From NCBI GenBank assembly GCA_963976795.1, contig CAXBLT010000002.1, forward strand, positions 124,001 to 188,000: a stretch of 64,000 bases of DNA. Direction: 5' to 3'. Below are positions 7,878 to 15,526 of this stretch, one piece after another; the first letter of the stretch is position 1, and every line of letters begins with the position of its first letter. A program made the position numbers and the translations under genes. Under the pieces are notes generated by a model. It had not been told where the DNA came from. It made no database searches and worked only from the letters and a program-made list of their open reading frames with translations. The DNA comes from UBA7359 sp963976795. GTDB taxonomy: Bacteria; Pseudomonadota; Gammaproteobacteria; Eutrophobiales; Eutrophobiaceae.

Positions 7878-7935
7878 AACCGCTCTCCAGTTTTATTTCA
7901 CGTTGAAATGTATTGCCAATTGCTGGCGTATTGCA

Positions 7936-8025
7936 TCTCCCGGGCTTTTATCCCGCCGTGTAACCTTTGAGAAGGTCGATAACTCTCGGACCAGTCGCCT
8001 GTTAAAGCCGGAACCCTAGTTATCC
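7936..8025 (-). promoter_or_regulatory. Guanidine-I (ykkC) riboswitch upstream of the degradation genes
   Basis: Read on the minus strand, this contains the ykkC landmarks in order: CTAGGGTTCCG, then GGTCCGAGAG, then ACACGGCGGGATAAAAGCCC followed by GGGAG. The P1 helix forms from GATAACT and AGTTATC. These are the near-invariant elements of the guanidine-sensing class I aptamer. It lies about 130 bases upstream of UAAP1. There is no obvious terminator hairpin between aptamer and gene, so control may act on translation. Confidence 0.93.
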
Positions 8026-8057
8026 ATTTGTCTTACTAAAATATAACAGTAATCAAT

Positions 8058-8097
8058 CTATCTGTTAACTAATAAGCCATACTCGTTAACAGGATAG
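8058..8097. repeat. Inverted repeat just after the glutamine synthetase stop
   Basis: CTATCTGTTAAC and GTTAACAGGATAG pair into a 12-bp stem with one bulge around a 15-base loop. It falls between the glnT-like stop and the second riboswitch. No T run follows on the minus strand, so it is a poor intrinsic terminator. It may be an RNA processing or partial termination site splitting the two halves of the island. Confidence 0.4.
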
Positions 8098-8098
8098 C

Positions 8099-9496
8099 CT
8101 AGAACATGTGACTATAGCGCTCTACCTCCCAGGCACTGACGTTTTGGTGATATTCTTCCCACTCTTGCGTTTTATAACGAATGAATTCATCTTTCAATTC
8201 TTTGCCTAATACGTTTTCAGTCAATGGATCATCGGCAAAGGCTTGTACAGCTTCGGCTAGCGTTTGTGGCAAGAAATCTATACCTCGTGCCAGTCGCTCC
8301 GCATCAGTTAACTCGTATAGGTTATCCTCTTGCGGGTTTCCCGGATCAATTTTTTCACGAACGCCTTCCAGTCCAGCAGCTAAAGCCAAAGTTGCTGCAA
8401 GATACGGATTAACAGCACCATCGGCATTACGCGATTCACAACGACCACCACCCATCGGCACACGTACTGAATTAGTACGATTGTTAGATCCGTAAGAATT
8501 AAATACTGGTGCCCAGGTAAAATAGCTCATCGCACCTTGGCGTACTAAACGCTTATAACTATTCACGGTGGGTGCAAATGCTGCACATAGAGCACGCCCG
8601 TGTTTTAATATCCCGCCAATAAAATAATAACCTGTTTGTGTCAGGCCCAAACCACGAGGATCATCTTTAGGATCACATTCAAAGACATTAGCACCTGACA
8701 CAAGATCAAACAGTGACATATTGAAATGTGCACCATTTCCTGTTTTATCCTTAAAAGGCTTTGGCATCATCGTAGCAAGCAATTCTTCGTCGGCAGCATA
8801 ACGTTTTGCTAATTCACGAAAGAAGATCAAACGATCACACATGGTCAATGCATCAGCATAATTAAAGTCAAATTCAAACTGGCCATTAGCATCTTCATGA
8901 TCAAAAGAATAGATATCCCAACCTAGATCATTAATCGTCTCTGCCATACGATCTAACCAGTTAAAATTATCCATAAATCCACGCAAGTCATAGCAAGGTT
9001 TCGTTAATTTATCATCGGCATGCGGGATAGAAAGGCTGCCATCGGCATTCTTTTTCAATAAAAATATTTCACATTCAATACCAAGATTAAAGCCAAAACC
9101 AAGCTCAGCAGCGGCTTCTAATTGCTGCTTTAATACAACTCGGGTATTCAATTTATAGGGTTCGCCTTTAAAGGTGTTATCCGCAGGCATCCATGCAATC
9201 TTCGGTTCCCAAGGCAATTGAATGATGTGATCCAGATCTGGAACTGATGCGATCTCGTCATCATTGGGTTCTTGACCAAGACCATCTAAAGCATAACCGG
9301 TATAGAGTTCTGAGCCATGTGCCATATGCAATAAATGATCAATAGGCACAACCTTACCCTTGGGTATGCCATGGATATCTACATAGGCTCCCATGCAATA
9401 TCGCACACCTTTAGCTTTCAAATCTTTCTGAATCGCTAATATCTCAGTATCAGACTTATCTTTGGTTAATAAATACGCTTTCGTTTTTGTATCCAT
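8099..9496 (-). CDS. Type III glutamine synthetase-like ligase (GlnT family)
   Basis: A 465-residue ATP-dependent amide ligase of the GlnT / gamma-glutamylmethylamide synthetase branch. Visible are the N-terminal beta-grasp part (GVRYCMGAYVDIHGIPKGK), the metal-binding GIECEIFLL, the ATP/glutamate motif GNGAHFNMSLFD, the conserved VNSYKRL, and RVPMGGGRCESRNADGAVNPYLA near the active site. Members join glutamate to ammonia or to small amines. Here it lies downstream of a guanidine riboswitch, behind the transporter and creatininase-like genes. It may assimilate ammonia released from guanidine or glutamylate a guanidine-derived amine; the sequence does not decide. It lacks the Tyr adenylylation region of GlnA. 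Confidence 0.85.
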   Translation of the reverse strand: MDTKTKAYLLTKDKSDTEILAIQKDLKAKGVRYCMGAYVDIHGIPKGKVVPIDHLLHMAHGSELYTGYALDGLGQEPNDDEIASVPDLDHIIQLPWEPKIAWMPADNTFKGEPYKLNTRVVLKQQLEAAAELGFGFNLGIECEIFLLKKNADGSLSIPHADDKLTKPCYDLRGFMDNFNWLDRMAETINDLGWDIYSFDHEDANGQFEFDFNYADALTMCDRLIFFRELAKRYAADEELLATMMPKPFKDKTGNGAHFNMSLFDLVSGANVFECDPKDDPRGLGLTQTGYYFIGGILKHGRALCAAFAPTVNSYKRLVRQGAMSYFTWAPVFNSYGSNNRTNSVRVPMGGGRCESRNADGAVNPYLAATLALAAGLEGVREKIDPGNPQEDNLYELTDAERLARGIDFLPQTLAEAVQAFADDPLTENVLGKELKDEFIRYKTQEWEEYHQNVSAWEVERYSHMF

Positions 9497-9513
9497 TTGT
9501 TAGTAAGCTCATG

Positions 9514-10266
9514 TTAATTAAAATAAGAATTCGACAGCGGTGCCTGCTCAGTTAAACCGCGTTGTATTAATTTAGACAGGTCTTCAACCATCCAACTAAA
9601 AAACTCATCGCCTTTCTCTTTTGTTGCCTCGGAAGGTTTTCCAGTAACCCCGTTTTTACTAGTGCGATTTACCGGGTGTGAAAATATCAGACCATCAGTG
9701 CGATCCGGGTCGTCGGCAATATCAAAGGCATAGGTATTAACCATTTCTGGTGCTATAGATAACATTAATGAGGTTTCAGCATCATTTGCGTGCCAATCAT
9801 CGGCATCCGCAAAATGGAATTTCCGCACCCGCTCGCTAAGTTTTGAAGAATTGAAAACAGCAACCATTAAGTCATCATGTTCAGCGCGCAACATTTCTAA
9901 TGCACAACGTAGTGGTGCGGCATTTGTCACATGTGTATTCACAATAAATAATTTTCTTACCCCACTATGGTATGCCCAGTCCCCCATCTCTTTGATTAAA
10001 TCGATGAGTGTTTTCGGTTGCAATGCAATGGTACCGGGCCAATTCTGACTATGTCCGATAGAACAACCATAAGGCATTGTCGGTAACATCATGACATTTG
10101 TTTTTTTTGAAACGGCCTTACATAGTTTATCGACAAGAACAAAATCCATCCCGCAACCCATATGAGGGCCATGCTGTTCAGTTGCACCAATAGGTAATAT
10201 AGCCGCAGGAAAGACTTTCAGCGTTTCGGCAACGTCTGGCCAGGGCATTTCTTCTAACAGACTCAT
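9514..10266 (-). CDS. Creatininase-family amidohydrolase
   Basis: A 250-residue metal-dependent amidohydrolase of the creatininase family (usual length 240-270). Metal and catalytic positions are conserved: GATEQHGPHMGCGMD supplies Glu, His and Asp, VNTHVTN takes the place of the usual NGHGGN, and WHANDAETSLML provides the HA-x-x-x-ET motif. Family members open creatinine or related cyclic or linear amides. The gene overlaps the ABC ATPase gene by four bases and is followed 17 bases later by the glnT-like gene, so it belongs to the riboswitch-headed guanidine operon. A substrate related to guanidine (creatinine, glycocyamidine, an acylguanidine) is an inference from context only. Confidence 0.83.
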   Translation of the reverse strand: MSLLEEMPWPDVAETLKVFPAAILPIGATEQHGPHMGCGMDFVLVDKLCKAVSKKTNVMMLPTMPYGCSIGHSQNWPGTIALQPKTLIDLIKEMGDWAYHSGVRKLFIVNTHVTNAAPLRCALEMLRAEHDDLMVAVFNSSKLSERVRKFHFADADDWHANDAETSLMLSIAPEMVNTYAFDIADDPDRTDGLIFSHPVNRTSKNGVTGKPSEATKEKGDEFFSWMVEDLSKLIQRGLTEQAPLSNSYFN

Positions 10267-11165
10267 GGTTCTACCTCATCGCCTACGTGGGTCAAACGGA
10301 TCATATTCAATTTATCGTCATCGTCTTCTTCAACAGGTGGATGAATTAACTCATCGATACGTTTACGTGTCGCTAAAAATTCTGGAGAGATAAATTGTTC
10401 TGGATCACGCGGTCGTGGTACAGGGACTTCTATAATCTCTTCCACTTCGCCCGGATGTGACTTTAATACGAGGATTCGATCGGCAAGATATATCGCTTCA
10501 TCTAAATCGTGGGTAATAAATAAAACCGTAATATCTATGTTGTGCCAAATTTGTAACAAATAAGATTGCATCTTGCTGCGAGTTTGCGCATCAAGTGCAC
10601 CGTAAGGTTCATCCATTAATAATATGCGTGGTTTGTTTGCAAGTGCGCGTGCAATTGCCACACGTTGTTTCATACCACCAGAAAGTTGATCAGGATAAGC
10701 GTCCGCAAATTTTTCCAGGCCCACCAGATCAATCCATTGTAATGCCTCACTTTCTGCTGTTGCGAAACCCAAACCTTGACTGCGCAGACCAAACATCACA
10801 TTCTTTTTAACCGTTAACCAGGGGAATAATGTATAGCCCTGGAATACCATCCCTCTATCAGGCCCCGGCCCTGTTACAGGTTTACCATCCAATAAGACTT
10901 CACCCGCGCTAGCTGACTCTAATCCTGCCAGGATGCGAATCAAGGTTGACTTACCGCAGCCCGAAGCACCAATGACACAAACAAACTCACGGCGATGTGC
11001 TTTAAAATTGATACCCTTTAACGCAGTAATGTCACCTTTGTCCGTTGAGAATATTTTATGCAGATCTTTAACTTCAAGGATAACCTCACGATCTTTAATC
11101 GCATCAAAACGCGCCTTAACCTCGTCGGATTGTTCTAGGTAACTGGGAAGTTCTATACGTGTCAT
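10263..11165 (-). CDS. ABC transporter ATPase, NitT/TauT type
   Basis: A 300-residue ATP-binding subunit of an importer of the nitrate/taurine/bicarbonate class. It has Walker A GASGCGKST, the Q-loop region (VFQGYTLFPWL), signature LSGGMKQRVAIARAL, Walker B ILLMDEPYGALD and the switch histidine in FITHDLDEAI. It carries an N-terminal extension of about 25 residues and an acidic C-terminal tail (EEDDDD). It lies four bases after the permease gene and overlaps the creatininase-like gene. With the permease and binding protein it forms a complete importer under guanidine-I riboswitch control; transporters of this type are among the known ykkC-controlled genes, so guanidine or a derivative is the likely cargo. 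Confidence 0.92.
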   Translation of the reverse strand: MTRIELPSYLEQSDEVKARFDAIKDREVILEVKDLHKIFSTDKGDITALKGINFKAHRREFVCVIGASGCGKSTLIRILAGLESASAGEVLLDGKPVTGPGPDRGMVFQGYTLFPWLTVKKNVMFGLRSQGLGFATAESEALQWIDLVGLEKFADAYPDQLSGGMKQRVAIARALANKPRILLMDEPYGALDAQTRSKMQSYLLQIWHNIDITVLFITHDLDEAIYLADRILVLKSHPGEVEEIIEVPVPRPRDPEQFISPEFLATRKRIDELIHPPVEEDDDDKLNMIRLTHVGDEVEP

Positions 11166-11168
11166 ATG

Positions 11169-12134
11169 CTAATCCTTATTCGCTGATCGTTCCCAAGGAA
11201 ATATAAATTTACCCAACTTGGCCAGGATAATATCCGAGAGTAAACCAATAATGCCGATCATCATGATCGCCGCAAACACATTGTCAAAGTTTTTGTATCT
11301 CGCCTGCTGAGTAATGAACCAGGTAATTCCAGAACTGGTACCGATTAATTCAGCAACAATTAAATAAGTCCACGCCCACCCAAGTAATATTCTTAGATCA
11401 CGGTAGAGATCAGGCAAAATACCGGGGAGTACTACCTTGAATAATAGCTGCATCCGTTTAGCGCCTAAGGTCAGTGCTGCTTCTAATAATGAAATATCAA
11501 GTTTCCGAGTCGTGTTACTAACAACGAGTACCTGCTGAAAAAAAGTACCTATGAATATAATCGCTATCTTTGGCCCATCGTGTATCCCAAGTATGGCAAC
11601 CGCAAGTGCACCAAAAGCAGGAGCAGGCAAGTATCGAAAAAACTCAACAAAGGGTTCATGTAAGCGTGAAATAGCAGAATAGGTTCCGCATAACACGCCT
11701 ATCGGCACACCGATTAATGATGACAGGGTAAAGCCCCAAAAAATAATGGTAATGCTGTGCCATAAACTCTCGTGCAACCATTTTTCACTACGTCGCTGTG
11801 GCTCTGTTGTGAATGAGGTGACCATTGCTTTTGCAACTTCATGTGGCGCAGGTAGATAAATCGGATTTGCGCGTTTACCTGTTGGCACAATTTTGCCAAC
11901 TGTTTCTATCTTGGCAATTTCTTTTTCAAAGACTTCCCGGTCAACCAACATGCCGACCTTGAAGTAAGAAACATCACCGGGTTCGACTATCTTTACCTTT
12001 GGATGCCAAAGAAACGGGATATAACTAACTGCGCTCCATATCAACAGTGGCAATAGAAACGATGCGAATGTCAGCACCCTGCTGCGCTTTGTAGATAAAG
12101 CAACACGCGGCGCAAACCAGGGAGCTGAACTCAT
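11169..12134 (-). CDS. ABC transporter permease, NitT/TauT type
   Basis: A 321-residue inner-membrane subunit of the binding-protein-dependent transport family. The first membrane helix (about 22-42) is followed by a long polar insert (about 43-120), unusual for this class, where permeases are often about 260 residues. A standard set of helices then follows, with the EAA-type coupling loop EAALTLGAKRMQLLFKVVLPG around residues 218-238 that docks on the ATPase. The gene sits between the binding-protein and ATPase genes with short gaps. The insert may form a periplasmic domain; its role is unknown. Confidence 0.9.
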   Translation of the reverse strand: MSSAPWFAPRVALSTKRSRVLTFASFLLPLLIWSAVSYIPFLWHPKVKIVEPGDVSYFKVGMLVDREVFEKEIAKIETVGKIVPTGKRANPIYLPAPHEVAKAMVTSFTTEPQRRSEKWLHESLWHSITIIFWGFTLSSLIGVPIGVLCGTYSAISRLHEPFVEFFRYLPAPAFGALAVAILGIHDGPKIAIIFIGTFFQQVLVVSNTTRKLDISLLEAALTLGAKRMQLLFKVVLPGILPDLYRDLRILLGWAWTYLIVAELIGTSSGITWFITQQARYKNFDNVFAAIMMIGIIGLLSDIILAKLGKFIFPWERSANKD

Positions 12135-12152
12135 ATGCCTAATACCGCGTCT

Positions 12153-13139
12153 TTATTTAGCCATTGTTAATGAGGCATCAGTGTAAGCTTCGATATCTTG
12201 CGCTTCCTTATAGACCCCATACTTTAGATTAAAATCATCCGCAATCTTTGAAGAACCGTATATCGATTTAAAGCCATCCCCTTTAGCATAAAACGCTTTA
12301 GCTTCTTCTAAGGTTAAAATCTTTGTGCCTGCCAAAAAAGGTTTATATTCTTCCGGACTGACACCAACTCTTGCTGCCATAATAGAAACCGCATCATCTT
12401 GAGTAGCAGGATCCAGAATGTAAGCAACTGTCTTATACCAAACATCAACTACTTTAGACCAGGTCACTTTGTTAGCAGAAAGGCTACTGGGTGATACGGC
12501 TAATACATCGTAGATTAATCCTGGCTCATCAGCGGATGAATAGATTTTTTTCGAACCCGGAACCAGACTTAAAGCTTGCCCGGAATTAGGCTGCCAGGCA
12601 ACAATAGCACTGACATCTCCTGACGCTAATACCTGAGGTGTTTCATTAGTAGGCACATTGACCAACTCAACATCTGCTTCGGTCATACCATTTTTTTCCA
12701 AGCCATTAAGTAAAAGTAAATGACCAACAAAACCAATCTCGACACCAACTTTCTTACCTTTTAGATCTTTAATACTTTCTATACCTGGAGCCCCGACAAC
12801 CATGTCATTGCCATTACTATAATCATTGATAATGATTGCTACGTTACTTGCTCCCGTTGCACCAGTGACCAAGGCATCACCATTAGTCATGGTTACTGCA
12901 TCAAGCTTACCTGCTGCAAAGGCGTCCATAGAAGCAACATAATCGAACCATTCAAATTCGACCTCTATGCCAGCTTCTTTAAACATCCCTTTCTCAATCG
13001 CCACTTCCCAGGCAACCCAACCTGGCCAATCGCTATAACCAATCTTGAGCGGTTCAGCCTGTGCGGAAATTGAAATAGAACCAATAAAAATCGAAACAGC
13101 CAATAACAACTTTTTACACATGGTGTTATGAAACGTCAT
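12153..13139 (-). CDS. ABC transporter substrate-binding protein, NitT/TauT type
   Basis: A 328-residue periplasmic binding protein with a signal peptide (MCKKLLLAVSIFIGSISISAQA) cleaved before EPLKIGYSDWPG. The fold is that of NMT1/TauA-like receptors: KIGYSDWPGW at the start, EKGMFKEAGIEVEFEWFDY, and the hinge stretch AIVAWQPNSGQAL. It is the first gene after the first guanidine-I riboswitch and so should be induced by guanidine. The ATG at 13139 has GGGGAA nearby; an internal ATG six codons later would give a cleaner signal peptide. The ligand cannot be read from the sequence; guanidine or a substituted guanidine is the contextual guess. Confidence 0.9.
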   Translation of the reverse strand: MTFHNTMCKKLLLAVSIFIGSISISAQAEPLKIGYSDWPGWVAWEVAIEKGMFKEAGIEVEFEWFDYVASMDAFAAGKLDAVTMTNGDALVTGATGASNVAIIINDYSNGNDMVVGAPGIESIKDLKGKKVGVEIGFVGHLLLLNGLEKNGMTEADVELVNVPTNETPQVLASGDVSAIVAWQPNSGQALSLVPGSKKIYSSADEPGLIYDVLAVSPSSLSANKVTWSKVVDVWYKTVAYILDPATQDDAVSIMAARVGVSPEEYKPFLAGTKILTLEEAKAFYAKGDGFKSIYGSSKIADDFNLKYGVYKEAQDIEAYTDASLTMAK

Positions 13140-13165
13140 AAAACATTCCCCTTATTGAGTAGTTG

Positions 13166-13219
13166 AAAAAATAATTGAAAGAGAGGTACCAATGATCTAA
13201 ATCATGGTGACTACCTCCC
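13166..13219 (-). promoter_or_regulatory. Putative expression platform of the first guanidine riboswitch
   Basis: On the minus strand GGGAGGTA, the 3' end of the aptamer, can pair with TACCTCTC, enclosing a second stem CCATGAT / ATCATTGG around TTAG. A T-rich stretch containing six consecutive T follows. Because the base of this hairpin uses aptamer bases, ligand binding would block it. That fits an ON switch working by antitermination. The T run starts about 10 bases after the stem, so termination strength is uncertain. Confidence 0.5.
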
Positions 13220-13308
13220 GGGCTTTTATCCCGCCGTGTAACCTTCGAACGAAGGTCGATTGCTCTCGGACCAGACACGTTGTCTTTAACGTCGGAACCC
13301 TAGCGATC
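13214..13308 (-). promoter_or_regulatory. Guanidine-I (ykkC) riboswitch upstream of the ABC transporter operon
   Basis: The minus strand shows CTAGGGTTCCG, GGTCCGAGAG and ACACGGCGGGATAAAAGCCC with GGGAGG, the same conserved set as the copy at 7936-8025. The P1 helix (GATCGCT with AGCAATC) has one mismatch. The two aptamers are almost identical in the conserved core but differ in the variable loops. It lies between the sigma-54 promoter and the binding-protein gene. Confidence 0.94.
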
Positions 13309-13372
13309 TATTTGAATAGCTAATAAAACTGAATCTTGAACATCAATAGCTCTCATTCTTAATCTGTTGTAG

Positions 13373-13388
13373 TGCAGTTACTATGCCA
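13373..13388 (-). promoter_or_regulatory. Sigma-54 promoter for the guanidine ABC operon
   Basis: The minus strand reads TGGCATAGTAACTGCA, with GG and GC at exact -24/-12 spacing. The predicted start near 13362 puts the whole riboswitch in the leader RNA. Confidence 0.7.
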
Positions 13389-13439
13389 AGCAGGAAACCC
13401 TTTAAATACAAGGTTTTTGGATCACTTATCCCCATACGA

Positions 13440-13456
13440 TGCAACTTACTGGTGCA
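13440..13456. promoter_or_regulatory. NtrC-like site 1 upstream of the guanidine ABC operon
   Basis: TGCAACTTACTGGTGCA matches TGCAC-N6-GGTGCA in 10 of 11 fixed positions. It lies about 86 bases upstream of the predicted start. Confidence 0.65.
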
Positions 13457-13470
13457 ATTTTATCGTTCAA

Positions 13471-13487
13471 TGTTCAAAGTCTGTGCA
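13471..13487. promoter_or_regulatory. NtrC-like site 2 upstream of the guanidine ABC operon
   Basis: TGTTCAAAGTCTGTGCA is a weaker match whose centre is 31 bases from site 1, the same arrangement as at glnK and the porin. Confidence 0.4.
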
Positions 13488-13569
13488 ACAAGAAACAAAA
13501 TTTGTGATAAATTAGTTTGAAATTTTTGAGTCAGTCTCCAAATAACTTAATTTCAAGGATGAAATATTG

Positions 13570-15081
13570 ATGAGCGTTGCAATCATTTATTCGCGTGCGC
13601 TAGATGGTATCAACGCACCACTAGTTACCGTCGAAGTACACCTCTCGCGTGGACTACCTGGTTTCACCATTGTCGGTCTTCCAGAAACTACGGTTAAAGA
13701 AAGCAAAGAACGCGTTCGCAGTGCTATTCTTAATAATCAATTTGAATTTCCGCTTAGCAGAATCACGGTCAATCTGGCACCAGCCGATCTACCAAAGGAG
13801 GGTGGGCGTTTTGATCTCCCTATCGCTCTCGGTATTTTGATCGCCTCGGGACAAATACCTGAAAAAGGCATGGAGCAGCATGAAGCTATAGGTGAATTGT
13901 CATTAACCGGAAGATTAAGAGCAATAAAAGGCGCGCTACCCGTTTCATTAGCAGTAAGAGAATCTCAACGAAGTTTGATCTTACCCATCGACAACGCAGA
14001 TGAAGCTGCGCTAGTAGATGGGACATCGTGTAAACCAGCCAGCCACTTACTAGATGTGTGCGCACATATAACAGGAATGAAAACACTAGAAAATCATAAA
14101 TCGAAAAAAATCAAATCCGTAACAAAATACGATAAAGACCTGAATGAAGTCTATGGGCATGAACACGCGAAACGAGCCTTAGAGATCGCCGCTGCAGGTG
14201 GACATAATCTACTTATGATAGGTCCGCCCGGTTCAGGCAAAACTATGTTGGCCGAACGTTTACCCAGTATCATGCCAGAGCTGACGGATAAGCAAGCACT
14301 CGAAACTGCGGCAATCGCATCCATAAGCAACAAAGGTTTCAATCCATCAACATGGCGGCAACGCGTTTTTCGATCACCACATCACTCGGCTTCATCAGTT
14401 GCCTTGGTCGGTGGCGGCAGTCATCCCAAGCCGGGAGAGATATCACTGGCACATAACGGGGTGCTGTTTCTAGACGAACTACCTGAATTTAGCCGCCATG
14501 TTTTAGAAGTATTACGCGAACCATTAGAGTCAGGACGTATCGTTATCTCGCGTGCAGCCAATCAAGTTGAATACCCGGCTAACTTCCAACTAATTGCTGC
14601 CATGAACCCCTGCCCATGTGGTTATTTGGGAGACGCCAGCAGCCGCTGCCGCTGTACAGAAGAACAAACTCATCGATATCAGAATAAAATATCCGGACCA
14701 CTTATGGACAGACTCGATATAGTCATCGAAGTCCACAGTATTCCTGACGCTATCATCAATCAAACTAGAGAAGTCGATTCTGAAACTAGCACAACTATCA
14801 GGGAGCGCGTATGTAATACATTTAAACATCAATTAAAACGCAGTGGGTGCTCAAACTCAGCGCTAAAGACAAATGACATAGAAGAGTATTGTGGATTATC
14901 CGAAAACGATAAGTCATTACTACAAACTGCAACAAGAAAACTGTCGCTTTCGGGTCGCGCAATACACCGCATATTAAAAGTCTCCAGAACAATCGCAGAT
15001 CTGTCGGACTATGAGCAGATACAAACCCAACACCTGACAGAAGCAATGAGTTACAGGAAGAAAATAAATTATTCCAACTAA
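13570..15081 (+). CDS. comM: ComM / YifB family AAA+ ATPase (Mg-chelatase-like)
   Basis: A 503-residue hexameric helicase-like protein. In naturally transformable bacteria ComM promotes branch migration during integration of incoming DNA. It has an N-terminal ChlI-like domain (SRALDGINAPLVTVEVHLSRG, then GLPETTVKESKERV), an AAA+ core with Walker A GPPGSGKTML and Walker B GVLFLDELPEF, a zinc-type cysteine cluster (NPCPCGYLGD, RCRC) and a C-terminal Mg-chelatase domain. The ATG at 13570 has AGGATG upstream; a TTG one codon earlier is less likely. Its usual neighbours in related bacteria are ubiK and the glnK-amtB pair, from which the guanidine genes now separate it. Confidence 0.92.
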   Translation: MSVAIIYSRALDGINAPLVTVEVHLSRGLPGFTIVGLPETTVKESKERVRSAILNNQFEFPLSRITVNLAPADLPKEGGRFDLPIALGILIASGQIPEKGMEQHEAIGELSLTGRLRAIKGALPVSLAVRESQRSLILPIDNADEAALVDGTSCKPASHLLDVCAHITGMKTLENHKSKKIKSVTKYDKDLNEVYGHEHAKRALEIAAAGGHNLLMIGPPGSGKTMLAERLPSIMPELTDKQALETAAIASISNKGFNPSTWRQRVFRSPHHSASSVALVGGGSHPKPGEISLAHNGVLFLDELPEFSRHVLEVLREPLESGRIVISRAANQVEYPANFQLIAAMNPCPCGYLGDASSRCRCTEEQTHRYQNKISGPLMDRLDIVIEVHSIPDAIINQTREVDSETSTTIRERVCNTFKHQLKRSGCSNSALKTNDIEEYCGLSENDKSLLQTATRKLSLSGRAIHRILKVSRTIADLSDYEQIQTQHLTEAMSYRKKINYSN

Positions 15082-15143
15082 TTGATATTATTGCTATTTA
15101 AGGTCGACTTGAACCAAGTTCATGAATAAGGTGAAATAGACCT

Positions 15144-15524
15144 ATGGATGAAAAAGAGTACGACATCAGCATTAGCGCTGAAACCCAATATGTTAATGAC
15201 CAATCGCTCCCAGAACAGGAACGATATGTATTTGCGTACACCATCACGATTACCAATACCGGGCGGTTAGCAGCAACGTTGCTACGTCGGCATTGGTTAA
15301 TTACCGATGCGAATTGTAAAGTTCAGGAGGTCAGAGGCGACGGGGTGATTGGCGAACAGCCGCATATCCAACCGGGCGAATCATTTCAATACACCAGTGC
15401 CGCCGTATTAGAAACGCCAGTGGGCTGTATGCAAGGTAAATATGAAATGATGGGCGACGATGGTCAGGACTTTGATGTGCAAATTCCCATTTTTAATCTC
15501 TCTACTCCAAATACACTGCATTAA
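15144..15524 (+). CDS. apaG: ApaG domain protein
   Basis: A 126-residue fibronectin-III-like ApaG protein, the usual length. ApaG has been linked to cobalt/magnesium resistance, though its biochemical role is unclear. The sequence has the family core: FAYTITITNTGR, LLRRHWLITDANCKVQEVRGDGVIGEQP and the PGESFQYTSAA stretch. It starts at an ATG preceded by AAGGTGA. The apaH gene begins two bases after its stop, the widespread apaG-apaH pair. The usual upstream partner ksgA is not in this window; comM precedes it instead. Confidence 0.93.
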   Translation: MDEKEYDISISAETQYVNDQSLPEQERYVFAYTITITNTGRLAATLLRRHWLITDANCKVQEVRGDGVIGEQPHIQPGESFQYTSAAVLETPVGCMQGKYEMMGDDGQDFDVQIPIFNLSTPNTLH

Positions 15525-15526
15525 AT

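Noticed and set aside
8020..8060. Separate sigma-70 promoter for the second riboswitch
   Set aside because: TTAACA-N16-TTATAT can be picked out on the minus strand, but the region is AT-rich and the match is weak; read-through from the ABC operon is equally likely.
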